Below, in pieces: positions 34,510-47,718 of a stretch of DNA of 64,000 nt; the stretch's first letter is position 1; each line of letters opens with the position of its first letter. The translations under genes and the position numbers were made by a program. The notes beneath the pieces were generated by a model, which saw only the letters and a program-made list of their open reading frames with translations, searched no databases and was not told the DNA's origin. The DNA is from Linyphia triangularis (lineage: Eukaryota > Arthropoda > Arachnida > Araneae > Linyphiidae), in NCBI GenBank assembly GCA_963978545.1, contig OZ021727.1, positions 59,842,487 through 59,906,486 of the forward strand, written 5' to 3'.

Positions 34510-34850
34510 TTAATTATTCTTTGAAAATGAAATTGTAATATTTCAACAATTATTACTTTATATGCTACATTCCAACATTAATAGATATGTTTTCGTTTAC
34601 TTTTAAACAACTCTATTTTCGATACTTTAATTATATATTTTTAATGAATACATATTTTAAATAATCACTCTTTACATAATGAATAGTGCAGAAGTTTTAA
34701 TCTGTCAACAAAATTTTCATTTAACATACTATAGTCAAACATTAACAGATAAATTATGAGTTATTTTACTTTTAAACAATTTTCTTAAACTATTTTTTTA
34801 ATGCATATGTTTTTTTTACAATCACTCATTCTATCGTTTGATATTAAAGA
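34510..34850. repeat. Diverged tandem duplication, period about 164 bp
   Basis: AACATTAATAGAT at 34574 recurs as AACATTAACAGAT at 34738. TTTACTTTTAAACAA, TTTAATG and AATCACTC follow in the same order in both halves. Two copies are clear. The sequence is AT-rich, so alignment over the poorest parts is uncertain. Confidence 0.6.
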
Positions 34851-37800
34851 AATGGCATTTTTTAACTTAGTGATATTTGAAAGGAAAGTTTTTTTTTATA
34901 AAAGCGAATCCAAATGAATTTGAATTGCCCTCACCATACATGAACATTTATACAAATCATGGTTTGTGTGTGGTCAGTAACATTCTAGCATGATTTGGAG
35001 AAACGTAATCAAAGCGTTAGTATAAAACGCATGGAATACCGCAGAATTTTTTTTTTTTTTTAAGGAACTTTTAACTTTCCACGTATCCTAAAACAAATCA
35101 ACAGAAAAATGCTCATAAGAAATATTTTCAATGTGTTTAAAATTTTAAGCGTAAGTTCAGTATAAAAGAACTTTACCGTTCCTCAAACGGAAAAAACATT
35201 TAATCAGAACCATGTAAAAGCATTTTTAAAGTCTGGTTAAATATTTGTGTCGGGTGAGGTACCGAAAGTTCTACATGTGTGCTCCCATCTGAGAGGGAAA
35301 ACAGGTTTTTTTTAGGATTTTTTGTACCTAAAAAATTCATGAACATCTTTCCACAAAGATTACAATTTCTCTTTTCAGATTTAAAATAAAAATGCTCCAA
35401 ATCACACCTTTTTCGAGTACACAACCGCTTATTTTGTTTTATAAATAATATCGAAAAACTAGCTGACTCCAAAAGCAAGTCTTTTAGTTAAAGTAAGAAT
35501 TTACTATGTTTCTTGCGAAAAAAATCGCCATATTATTCCAATATTTTTAAAACCTACCATCCAAGTAGTACAAAAAAAAAAAAAAAAACGCGTCCACTAC
35601 CATCATTGGCATAAATATTCACTTGTGTCTATATCATTTCCAAGTATGTGTATTCCTTTAAGTCAATCATTTATTTTTTGAGTTATTCAGTTTCTTCCCT
35701 ATCTTTAATCGATACACCTGACATTCTTTCAGATTAAAAACCTCTCCTTCATTTTTCCGCGCACAAATAAGTCTCACGCAAAGAGCAGCAACCATCTAAC
35801 GGATTCGATTATTCTTCTGGGGGTTGTCCTCATCAAATATGCAGAGTGGTTCAAAGAAAAACATTCCAAATTGTATCCATAGATCACTCGTTATCGGCAC
35901 ACAGACCGTAGTTGGCAGAAAGAGGACCGATTCGCAACTTGACAAATGGAGAATGAGAACCTGGAAAGAGAGAAAGGGGGAAATATTATTTCCGACATTC
36001 ATCATTTGCAGGAATGCCTTAATTGCGTTTTTCAAAGAGATTATATGAAATTATGGGTGTGATTCGGATTTTTATGACATTACATTTAGTCCATTATGAG
36101 TTTGAACGAGGAAGCAAATGTCAGAATGTAGGTGTATGCGTACTTTTATTACTAGAGAATTAAAAATAGGTTTGGGGTTAATAGTTTTGTTTTGCATCGA
36201 TTTTAAAATTTATTCACCAAGTTGATTGAGATAAACACTATATTCAGTAAATTCATTTTAGATAAGCTTTATTGATAATGTCATCAACTCAAAGGAAGAA
36301 AAAAGTTAGTACTAAAAATTAATTATATAACATTAACTTTATTGCATTCTTAATTTTTATCTGGTGCAATGGAAAGTGAAATTTTAGTATGGGTTTCTAA
36401 TATTTTAATATGTGATTATGTGTATTTATTAAACATTAGTTGATAAATTTGTTTTACTTGAATAAAACTAAATAGAAAGATAACTACTTAAAGTACTTTT
36501 TTTAAAACAGAACATAGATTTCTCTCAAACCTGGTTATAGCATGCATCCACTGAAAACATAACTAAGAACTTAATAAACAAGTATTTAAGAAACACTTAA
36601 TTAAGGTTTACTATTAAAACCAATGAAATTATGCCAAAGGGAAAAAAACAATAAGTCTAAGAAAATAATAGTAGGAATGAGCTAATTAAAAACTAGTGAA
36701 ATTTATACATTTTATACTATACTTCGAACATAGATAACCAATTTGCATATAATTCATCTGCTTAAAACTTATCAGCCTCACGTTAAGAGTACAGTTAAAA
36801 ATTACTCTGAAGTAAGAATAGACCTTCAAAGAGTGGATATTTTAAAGTTCTTCAAAAAAACTTTACTGAGACTAATCCTTGAATAGACTTATAGCCAACG
36901 CAAATTTTGCCAAAACAGCTAATACATACAGGATATTTATGAATAATATACTACTTTTTTTTTTAGTGACAAAAAAGCAATTTTGTTATAATTGAAAATA
37001 TTAATAAAATATAAATATTGCAATGAATCTATTATAAATATTGAAATTGCCAATAAATAAAAAAAAAAAAAATGTACTTGCAATTTTACCATGATTTAAA
37101 ATAAAATTATATAAAGAAATGCATACAAATACGCTATTAAGTGTTATAAGAACAAAATTCTTTGATTTTCATGTTTTAGATAATGGACTAAAATACTTCA
37201 AATTTCTATTTCTTTTAGATGCAGTCTTATTTTACAATCATCGAAGAAAAAGGAAAAATTTAATCAGTAATGAAATTGATTTTCTTTTTTTCGACTTCGA
37301 AAGATAAGAGATTATTTTGATAAATAATATTCTGATGAATAAAAGAGCCAAAAAAAGAATTCATAAAGTAATTTGTTTCTCCATAATAAAGCGAATGGTT
37401 TACTGTTTTGAAAATGAAAACGGAAGCTTCATCAAGGCTTTCGAATCCATTTTCATTAAATATATGTCAGCCGGCGAGATAGCATTACTTTAATAAAGAT
37501 ACCTGTATACCAGTGAATTGATTACATAATTGTGTTAAATGCAAATGTAATTCAATTTCTGCTAGATTGAATCTTTTATATTTTTATGATTGCGATAAGG
37601 GCTTATGAAATAGCTTTTTTACTATTACACTTAATTAATGATCATTATTAACATAATAAAATTTTATAGAATGCAATATATAGTTATATAATGCAGTAGA
37701 TAGTTTTATAAATACCATTTTATTCGTATGAATTCATCTATTCCAAGTAACATATACGATACTAAATCCTAATTATCAATTGAAGTTATGTTACTATGTT

Positions 37801-38159
37801 ACATTTTTCAATTATTAAAATGTTAATAAATCAAAATAAGACAATAAACTGAATTTTATGAACACAAATTAATAAAAAGTCATGTAAAGATCATATTTGA
37901 GTTGTAAAAATCACTTGAGAATTGTTCATAAATTATCACTGAAAGTGGGATGATATTTTAATTTGTGATGCAGAATTTAAATTTACTCATCATTTACCAA
38001 TCAATAAATGAAATAAAATGTTTTACAACTTTATTTAGCATATACCACTTTTTCTTTCAATGAAATAATATTATGCAAACAATTAAATCAATTTTTAATT
38101 TATAAACAATTAAAATGTAAAATAATGATAACCATTACATAAACATTTGCTACGCAATT
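34851..38159. other. AT-rich stretch with one mixed-composition patch
   Basis: At 35690-36050 the sequence is less AT-rich and open on both strands for 74-79 codons, without splice borders I trust. The remainder holds A/T runs (35573-35588, 37060-37072) and nothing recognisable. Confidence 0.5.
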
Positions 38160-38440
38160 ATTCCCGTACTCTACTTTAAACTACCCCCTTTAAACCAGGA
38201 CGTTATCCAAGTCCACAGCAATTCTTTACAACCCATTCCGCAATCTGATCAGATACTGTGACAAATGCCATCCTCCAACGGAATTTGCATAATGGCTTGC
38301 ACTGATGGGACGCAGTCAAGAGTAGCCCTTTCAAACGCGGCCATTCCGAGCCCTTGAAGATTCATGTCCGATGAGTGTTCCCAGTCACGAAATGCACGTT
38401 GAGGGGGCGGGTGTAAAATTTGAAGACCATTATATGCTGG
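38160..38440 (-). other. GC-rich island with coding-like minus-strand frame
   Basis: In this GC-rich island a minus-strand frame is open from after TGA (38443-38441) to TGA at 38249, 63 codons with the stop, with ATG at 38365. The peptide has balanced composition, for example RAFRDWEHSSDMNLQGLGM and DCVPSVQAIMQIPLEDG. That is unlike chance frames in AT-rich DNA, although higher GC makes open frames commoner. I cannot assign it. It may be an exon, a domesticated or decayed element, or a repeated sequence. Confidence 0.3.
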
Positions 38441-41400
38441 TCAGAAATTAATTATTCATGGAGAAGTAAATGAAGACATGTAATATTGAAATGTGTTTGT
38501 GTGGTTTTGGTAGTCTCCCAAGAACATCCCATTTAAATTGTTGATTATTTCTGTAGAGAATTTTAAATTTTAATTGTTATAGAAAATCTATCAGGTAAGA
38601 GAGCTATTGAAATATAGTAATCGTATTGTTAGCTATATATTGACAAAGGCATATACTATACAAGTACGTGTAAAGTATCTTTTTTGATACCCTATCAAGT
38701 TAAAGGAAAAGTAATGATACAAAATAATCATAATTATTTATTTTTGACGAAATTTTTTCTGAAAATAAAATCTAGAGATTTTTAGTTGATATTTAACAAT
38801 TGTTTTCTTGGAATGGGTAAAGTTATAGAAAATTTTAAAATTTATAATATTTTGCGTTTATCCTGTTGATACAAGTGAAATGATATGAAAATTAGTGCAA
38901 TTGCATATTTTCTAAAATATATTTTAAATATTAAAGAAATATAGGAATTGATAGGAGGGTTCATCACGAAAAATATTTTTGTTCTCAAGAAAATTTAAAT
39001 AATATTATACCATGTATATAATCATATATATCCTATATTATTTCTATGTGAACTTTTGTTACGATATCTGTATAGTAAAATAAAATGTATTAGTAATATA
39101 TTCATTTTAAAATCTAAGTCAACGGTTTCTAGTGACTAGTTAATTTACAATTACTAAACTTATTATTTGTTTAGAACAATTTAGTCGTATTATTTGTCGA
39201 ACAATTTAGTAAAACCGAAGATTTTTAGTTGATATTCATATTTTTATCACGAAACATTTACTGTATTTTATGTATCACAATTTTTAGCACAAGTTTCTTC
39301 TTAGTACATTTCTATATATTGTACGGTTCATTTAAAAAATATTTTGAATAGGATTATATAAGATATTATATGATGATATCACATATAATGTTTCAATGTA
39401 ACGTTAATACATTTAATAATAATATTTCAAAATATATTTTCATACATTTTATAATATTTTGAACAAAATCTAATCAAAACTATTCACAGATATATCTTGA
39501 AAACATTTCTGAGAAAAAATCCACTTTGGAAAAGTAAAAGAAATGTTAATTCTTTAGAAAATACATTTCAGAATAGTTTGTTTTAACTGAAAATGTTCTT
39601 TAAATGGATATAATTAGTTACGCACACTAATAAAAGTAAATTTAAAACCCATTTTCGTTTCATTTTAAAAGATAAACGAATTCAGCATTTCACAAATTAT
39701 TACCTAGTTATTAAAAATGAACAATTTTGGGGGTGCATTGCATATTTTCAAATGTCAATGTATTGTTTACTGTGACACTATTTTAATGGTAAAGATCTAC
39801 CAATAGGTTCAATTACTGTAAAATTGCTTTGTATTAAGTTAATAATGAAATGTTAAGAATAACTTATCTTCATTAAGGTAAATTTTAAAACCAAAAGTAT
39901 ATGAATTCTTTTAATTCCTATATGGAAAGCAAACGTGTTTGAAGCTATCCAATTTTTAAGAGACATCAATTTGATATTTACAGTTTTCCAATTAAAAGCA
40001 TTATTTATTCTTTTTGCTTATTAAAAATATGTCATTAAAAACAAATCTTTATTGTAAAATACTCAAAAAATTTTGATATTTAAACGTTTGATATTATTTT
40101 GATATCAAACATACGTAAACCTTTCAGATCCAATTTCTATACTCTCACTCCATTTCTAAATTATATTAGTTCTTTGTCTTACTCGTGACAATGCGATACC
40201 ATTAGAAATTGGAATATCTGCGCTATTGTGTTTTGATTTCTTGACAAAAGCGTTAAAATGTAGTTGTCAAATATCTGAAAATTCCAGTATAGAAACAGAT
40301 AATTATGATGGAAACATGCTTGTTTCCAGCTTCAATTGTAATTGAAAATGAGTTTTCCTGATTGCAAAATTAAACCCTCTGGCGACAATTTCAATTGAAG
40401 ACATTCAAATGCAAAAGAAAATTGTATTAAATATGCGGCTTGCAATTGATGTTGTTTTCAACTAAAACGTAAAAATATATTTGTTTGAATGTAATTAGTT
40501 TCGTTTCAAAAGGGTATTTGTCTAAGAATACATATTTTGTCATCTTGCTTTCAAATTTTTGAACAACATAATTTGTATTGTTTACTTTAGATATTAAATT
40601 AATTATTTAATGTATGTTTTCAATTTTCTTCAAATAAACACATGTCACAGTTATTATATTGCTTAGAAATTTAAATGAAGTAGTTCAAAACTGAAAAATA
40701 AACTTTTTCTGTAAATTTCGTTGTCATAATGAAGAAAATATTTTTAATAAAATACAATTAATTTTATTTTTTCTGGAGCTCATTAATTCATCTATAGAGA
40801 CTTAACTTTATGTAAATAATAGCATGAAAATCTATAGCATATTATTTTATTGCATTAAAAATTTCTTTTATAGTACTTCTAATTTATAAGGAAGGGAAGT
40901 TCAGAGTTTCTATAAATATTACAAAATATTTTATCTTGTTCTATAATGCTCCCAAACCACCAAATATTCCGAATAATAGATAAGAATATGACACAATAAA
41001 TTAGTTATTATTTGATAAAATGTGTGCATAAATTATCGCAGAAGTTAATGGTATGAAAAAAAAAAAAAAAAAAAGAATTACGAAGCCCAAAATATTAATT
41101 TTTGTATTATATGAATGAATATTTGCAGAACAACTTATACAATATAATCTCTTTAAAATTGTTAGAAGTTTATTAATTTCATATTGTGACTTTAGTAGTA
41201 TAGCATAATTTAAAAGCCTGACAGATTAACCGATATTCTGCAATGTGTATAAATTTATTTTATAGAAATCTACAGTTTAATTCTGATCTTGATAATATTT
41301 TTCACACAAGACTTTCAAAACAACTGTTCACTGTTGACATCCTACTCTTTTCCAACATTTTACCTTTTTTTCAGCTTCTTAAGGGATATAATCATAAGTT

Positions 41401-42039
41401 ACGATCATACAAGTTGAGATTTACTGGGTCAATTTGATTTTTTTTTTCTTCCTCATATGTATCTTGATTAATCCAATTTATCGGGAATACAATTCCATTT
41501 TAGATATTTTATGATTAACTTATTGAAATTGAAAATAGGTAATGACAGGGTGCCTACTTATTATTGACTTAACAAAATTGAACGGGATTTATAAAGGTAC
41601 CTTGAAGAACCCAGATTATTGGGAATATAATTATAATACCATGTTTTGTGGTTAAGGAGTAAGAATTCAGAATAAAGATTGATAGAACGAATGCTCATAG
41701 CTTGTAATCGAAATAACCCATTTACATTGAATTGTAAAGGACAACGCCTGACTGTAACCCGTTCAATGGCAGTCACTTCAATGTATATAACAATGTATTA
41801 TAAAAACAGAAGCATTTTTTTTTTCATGCTAAGCTTTGTATCCTCAAAGATTCAGAACAACCAAAAAACAACAACATCATTATGAATGAATTGTATAATT
41901 TACATTAAAAAAAACAAAAAACTTTCGAATTCATCTCACTAAGAACATTACAATTATATTATTTAATCATTAATTTTAGATACTTTAACACCATCCTGAA
42001 ATATCCTTACTAAACCTATGCCACACTACAAGTCTGAAA
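38441..42039. other. AT-rich stretch, no gene seen
   Basis: I see A-runs (for example 41057-41074) and small hairpins such as GTTTGATAT/ATATCAAAC near 40087-40111 and GGAAACA/TGTTTCC near 40310-40327. No supported coding sequence or element ends. The short frames at 41243-41885 look like chance. Confidence 0.55.
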
Positions 42040-42420
42040 GGTCACCATCTTAACATATACTCCCTGCATTGATGGATCATTCAAGAGAAGCCTTCAGGGA
42101 AGCTAACTGCTGTTCAGTATAGCGTGAATGACAGTTCAAACTGACGTGGACTCCCAAGTTAGTGAGTGCGTGCGGCAAATATCTCCAGCGATAGCAGCCA
42201 CGAACTACACACACACACATAGAATCAGAGAGACCACCCGATGCTTTTCGAAACTGAGCTAATGTCATCAGCAGTCTGATAATGTCTGTCGCAAGCGTTT
42301 CTCTGATTGTGATTACGGCTGTGGAGAGGCATATATTGCATTGATGAGGATATCGAAAGGGGTATTTGCATTTAACACTCTGTTTCTGTGGAGGGTGGGG
42401 GATAAATAAATGAAAATCCT
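42040..42420. other. GC-elevated non-coding island
   Basis: About 380 bp of balanced composition include a short (CA)n run near 42210. The longest frame is 63 codons on the minus strand and is not recognisable. A conserved non-coding element is possible. Confidence 0.4.
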
Positions 42421-44155
42421 TAGATGGTGTGTTGTTGCTGGAGTTATATTAAGATTTAAAGATCGATGAGAGCTTAAAGATTAATATTTAATTAGTGTTC
42501 TGATGAGCGAGGAATAATTTTTGAAGTACATTATGGTATGTTGAAATTCATAAATACATTGTTTACTTCAATAGCATTATTTAAAAACTTAATGTATATG
42601 AAAATTAAGGGAATGAAAAATAATTGGTGAAAGTTTAAAAAGATGATGTTTTTAGAATTTAAACCAAACTATTCATTACGTGTCGCTCGAGTAAAAAAAA
42701 GTATATTCAAGAAAACGAAGCTTAGGAATTGCATTTAATTTTTTATATAGTTTTAAAATCTCCAGTTTCTTTTGAAGTTATATTTTAGTAAAAGTTATAA
42801 ATAATTTTATAATTATGAAAATGAAACATATACAGAAATTTGGAATGCCATAAATGTATTCAAAGAAGGAATTACTTTAAAACGTATATTTATTTTTTAT
42901 AAGAAAATTAGTATACTGTTAATTTTTAATTAAATCAGAATTTCATGATGGTTGCAAACTCCTTTTCTAAAGAGAATTATAAATTGCTCAAAACTTAATA
43001 ATTTGCGAGACTAGCAATTCTGAAATGTCGTGTTTCATAGTGTAGATAACTAAACTTGAGGACATATGTGAGGACATATATTAAAATTCGAATGTTAAAG
43101 AATCCTCCAGAATTTTTGACGAAGTATTTGAAACAGATAACAAATAATGTCTCTTTAATCATTACACAAAGTTACATTTATCTACTCCAAGTAAATATTA
43201 ATTCAGACATGTTTAGCTATATTTCTATACGGTATCGTTGTTTTAACTTATTTACAGATAGCGTAGACAAATATAAATGTCTTGAAAATAAACTTTTCTT
43301 GGATGTAATTTTCCTACCATGTAAACACAGCCTAAAAATTGATTCTACCATTTTCTTCACTGAGAGTTTAAAATAAAATTTTGATGAAATAAATTTTAAT
43401 TCAGATGATATATTAATCAGTAAAATAAATATTATGCAAATACTTATTGAGTTATTCTATTCGAAATTAAGATGAGCTTTAATGCCTGGTTATTCACTAT
43501 TTATCAGACTCAGATACAAATAGTTTTATCTCAATATAAGTTAGATAGTTTCTTAAAAATGGATTGCCGATTTAAAAAAAAACTAGTAAATAATTCAAGA
43601 TAATATACAAGTTAGTGAAGGCATTCAAATCTTTAAACAAGAAAGATAAATTCAATACATGCGAAATAATTAGCAAGATTCTCAATATATGTGTACCATG
43701 TAACGCACTGAACAAACATTTTGACTTTTTTTAACGATACATTGAATAATTTTATCAAACTTATTTTACTCAAGACTGAAATAAGGAGAACATGATTTTT
43801 TTTATTATAATTTTTTTACAGATTTTAACGGATTAAGTCCATACATTATATATCGACAATACTAATACTGTTCTTGCATTAATATTTTTGAGAAACACAT
43901 TTTTAACCAAAAAATTTTAACTAATTTTGATATTTCTTTATTGGTTTATCTTATTTAAAAGTAGAATACATAAAGAAGCCTCCTCCTAAGAATTTAGCTA
44001 CCTCCAAAAATATATGGTATGAAATTATCTAACGTTTACTGATTCATGTTAAGTCTGTTTATGTTGATGTCTGTTTAAGTCTCATGTAAATATTAGGCCA
44101 GAAGAACTCTCAAACCCAACCAGCTACATAGAAAAAGAACCAAAATATATAAATA
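42421..44155. other. AT-rich stretch, no gene seen
   Basis: Typical AT-rich DNA. The 106-codon plus-strand frame at 43056-43376 is Ile/Leu/Tyr/Asn-rich and follows base composition, so I treat it as chance. Confidence 0.55.
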
Positions 44156-44957
44156 TAGTCAAACCCCATTAACTCGAAGCCACTGCTGCCGCTGAAAGTT
44201 TTTGCGTTTACAGAATTTTATGTTAACCGTACAAAAACTTTTTCATCTATTTAATGCTTATTTAAACTAATAGATATGTGCATTTATAACTTTTACTTTT
44301 AATTTAAGTTTTCATTTTTGTCAGACCACATTCTTTTCCTTGCAGGTTCACATAAATTTACAACATAAGCCACGTTAATCTTTTCTTGATTTTTTTTTTT
44401 TTAATATTTGATAAAGTACTGTTGATGCTTTCATTCTTGGTTGCACTTTCTTGATTTTTTTTAAAGATTTAATCTTTAATTTCATTTCCAATTTTTTTTA
44501 TTAATTCCTAACGATGATGATTGGTGCTTGCGACTCATATTGACAAGATTTTATATGCAATTGCGACTAAGAATAATTTTTAAACTTACTGTAGGATATA
44601 GAAATGGAACGTGACGTCAGATAACCAGTTTATGGGGAATACCTCAGGACCGAAATCAGCTCAATATCACTGAAATTTGAAAACTTGGGCATTTATGCTG
44701 TTTCACAGGGTTTCAATTTGATGAGTGTTTTCGTAACATCTTTTAATTTCGTGCCAAATAATGAAGACTTCATCTAAAAAAATAGTTTAAAGAGAAAAAT
44801 TGTGCCGTCTTAAATGTGACTTCCTGTTATGTGATTTCGTGATACACGAATCAACTAACGTTAAGCTTAAACATAATTGTACGTAAGACTGCTTTGATTT
44901 TGCGTTAAACAGATTTTCGTGTAAAGCGATTTCATGTTAACAGGGTTTGCCTAACTG
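44156..44957. mobile_element. Probable pogo/Tigger-like DNA transposon relic
   Basis: The left end reads TAGTCAAACCCCATTAACTC after a TA (44154-44155). The right end, read inward, is CAGTTAGGCAAACCCTGTTA followed outside by TA (44958-44959). The ends match as AGT(n)CAAACCC(n)(n)TTAAC with a 4-base insertion on one side. TIRs of the type CAGTCAAACC...TTAACnCGAA with TA duplications are known from pogo/Tigger elements. No transposase frame remains in the 800-bp interior. Confidence 0.55.
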
Positions 44958-44959
44958 TA

Positions 44960-47329
44960 TTTAGAGAAGACACTTCATGTCCGTTCTTCACATAGATAAA
45001 TGTAAAAGTTGTTCCTACTTATTTATATATATTTTTTTAATTTTACATATTTAAGAGAAATAATGTTTGATATCATTTAAAATACTGATAATTAGAACTC
45101 CTTTTAATATAATGGCATAATGCAAGATCTCAAAGTAAGTAGGGTTGTCAGTAACTGCAGTTGCTAAGTTTTGGAGACAAAATGACTAAAGGCAGGACAG
45201 ATGGAAAAAAAAAACTTATCTATGAAAAAATTCCATAAAGAAGTCAATAAAGTAGGTTAAATCTAATATTTGCATTAAGTAAAAAAAACTATTGCAGAAA
45301 TTGAGACTGGTGAGCCTAATTTGAATCTACAGATATTATTATTATTAACTTTCATACAAATCGAAGCAACCTAAGCAATCAGTTCCATAAGCCTGTTAGA
45401 TTGACCATAAATATAATGTAGAAAAGTCCAATTCATCAACCTTCATATTGTTTTCTCCTTCAGAATAGTTTTATTGTGAAGAACATCTTCAGAAGCTTAC
45501 AAATACTACGGTATCCTTTTTAACACTGTCTAAAGAAATTGAAGATATTTTTCATATTGAAAGGTGTAACATATTAATAACAGTCTTCTAGATATTATAT
45601 GCAACCATTCTAAAAACATTCCGATAGTTTCATAAGTTAAATATTTCACCAGTAATAAACCAAAGAAGTCACTTTGATTTTCGACTCTTAGTAAAATGTA
45701 ATATTCACTCATTAGGTAAAGGATGCAACCAGTTATGAATAAGTTTGTCAGTAAATTATCGGTCACTAGTTTTTCTTCATTTTCTATTCAGACAAGAAAA
45801 AGTTTTGGAGAATGAATTTGATATATTACGAGTTACAATTACAAGTTAAGCTACAAGTTTTTTCAAATTTATGTAGTAGAGATAATGGCTTAGTTAAATT
45901 TCACAATAGAACTTCTCCTATATTAAGTTTATTATCAGTCCTATACCAAGAAAAGTTTAATTATGCTATTTTATTGCAGAATTTTTTCAATCATTCTGTA
46001 TCCCTAAATAATAACCGTTTCTTGTTAAATGTTTATCTAATAAAAGGAATTGAAATTTTCCGAGGATCATCATTAATAAATTTAATAAATGCATTTCATT
46101 GTAGCTTTTTCATTTTTTTCAAGTTATTTTGAATATTTCGTTTGTATAATAAATAAAAGTATAGTTTCATTTTATTCAATTCTCTATAGAACAGTAAACA
46201 TTAAAATGTAAAGTATGATTACATTTTTCAACAAATACACAAAAGATTCAAACAAACGACCTTAAAGTATTCCCGAAGTCACAATTCTTCTCAAAGTTCG
46301 TAATTTTCTTCAATTAGCTGATTATATACAATATATATGAGCTATATATTAGTTATGTATTATGTTTATATATATATATAAAAAAAGAAAGAATTCCTTT
46401 ACGGAATTTATAACCTTCCGTACAGTGAATAATCCTTTCGTAAAGCAATATCTTTAAATTTTATTCAGCAGTTATTGGTTGACAGATAATTTGCCTTGAT
46501 ATACAATGTCTATTGATCAGAGCTCGGACTATTCGTTATCTAGCTACTAGCCACAAATTCTTTGTGCGATGTTTAAATAATGGACTTGTATTTCTTGCAT
46601 CCAGAGATTAGTATTTTTGCCACCATCTCAAGAGTGATTAAAGAGATGATCCCTCTTCGTTTCTTTTTCCAATTTTCCCCATATATTTTTTTGGCCACAT
46701 TTTTTCAATTTTGTGCCAAAGTTATTTTAAATCAATTAATCAATATATGATACAGTTTATTTGATCATTTTTTATTTATTTGGAATAAATACTGGTTGGT
46801 ATAGCAGATCGGGATAAGTCTGCTTTTTGGGATATCTGTATTTTAGATATGAGGAGGGAGAAACTATTAGCTTATACATTGAGTGATTTCTTATATCTCA
46901 ATTCAACATTATTCAAACCTATTATCGATATTTTTAAATTTTTAATTTGTATTTAATTATTGATTTATATTGTTTTTGTTTTCTTCAAAATATATTAAAT
47001 AATTATTATATAGTTTATATAGTGTACATAATCAGCTTAAGGAAGGAAATAATGTATTATATTGTGTATTAATAAACATTTAAATTTTTCCTGAAATTCT
47101 CCACTTCTACATTTTGCATCTCTGGCTGCAGACATACCACTTTATAAACGCTCTCTAAATAATTTACTACTTAGAAATGTGTTAGACATATTGGATAACC
47201 GGATACAATAAAGGAAATATATGCATTTGAACTATACCAGTAAGAGCATTTATAGGGACTTAAGCGCCAAAACGGACCATCTCACAAAGTTTAGTTTTTT
47301 AGCTGAATGCTGTTTCTATCCTGTTTTGT
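44960..47329. other. AT-rich stretch, no gene seen
   Basis: The frames at 45530-45766 and 45812-46132 follow base composition and are not called. A patch at 46480-46680 is slightly GC-richer. Nothing recognisable. Confidence 0.5.
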
Positions 47330-47450
47330 TAAAAATTATTCAAACCGAATGCAGTTTAGCCAATTGCCAAATCTGGTTTATCCGCTGACCAACTAAGTTG
47401 GCCATTAGATAAATCACATCTGGCGTGAATGGTTTCAAATAAACGGGGTA
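47330..47450. mobile_element. Foldback MITE (imperfect palindrome)
   Basis: The inverted repeat is centred on CCAACT-A-AGTTGG (47389-47401). The inner 28 bp match at about 21 positions, and similarity continues outward (TTATTCAAACC against GGTTTCAAATAAA). The right arm ends AAACGGGGTA. It is probably an old symmetric MITE in which the left arm decayed. It lies about 140 bp downstream (on the minus strand) of the exon at 47588-47718, in the inferred intron. Confidence 0.55.
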
Positions 47451-47587
47451 GAGACAACCTTCACTTAGAAAAATAACATCGTGGGATGGTTCATTCTGGT
47501 GATCTAAGTCTCATATTTCCTTTTGAAAACACGATTATATATGGTTTTATGAAAATGCTAATGCTGAGTATGATAATCAGAATTTAC

Positions 47588-47718
47588 CTTTTCTTAAATG
47601 TTGATGATAATCTCGATCACACTCAGCTTCTGACATCTCATGGCTATCAGTTGTGTTGCCACCTCCTTGAAAACAATTCTTGTCTCCATTCGAACTCCCT
47701 TCATCGTCTTCAGAATTA
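47588..47718 (-). CDS. Probable internal coding exon of an unidentified host gene
   Basis: The 131-nt minus-strand segment is bordered by a strong acceptor (TTTTCTTTCTTTTCAG, AG at 47720-47719) and a good donor (AAAAG|GTAAAT, GT at 47587-47586). One frame is open through the whole exon: one base, 43 codons, one base. The peptide begins NSEDDEGSSNGDKNCFQGGG and ends ECDRDYHQHLRK. It is acidic and polar and rich in Ser, Gly, Asp, Glu and His, quite unlike the Phe/Ile/Leu/Lys-rich chance frames around it. Such sequence suits a disordered linker of a nuclear or cytoplasmic regulatory protein. I cannot name the gene. The exon would start in phase 2 and end in phase 1. Confidence 0.6.

Noticed and set aside
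38283..38290. ATTTGCAT octamers (also near 36744 and 42365) as POU sites.
   Set aside because: The number seen is about what base composition predicts over 64 kb.
43056..43376. 106-codon plus-strand frame (a similar one lies at 45812-46132).
   Set aside because: Ile/Leu/Asn/Tyr-rich, as expected from AT-rich random sequence; no family recognised.
44612..44619. TGACGTCA (CRE-like) here and at 59602.
   Set aside because: Two matches in 64 kb are not enough to claim regulatory function.
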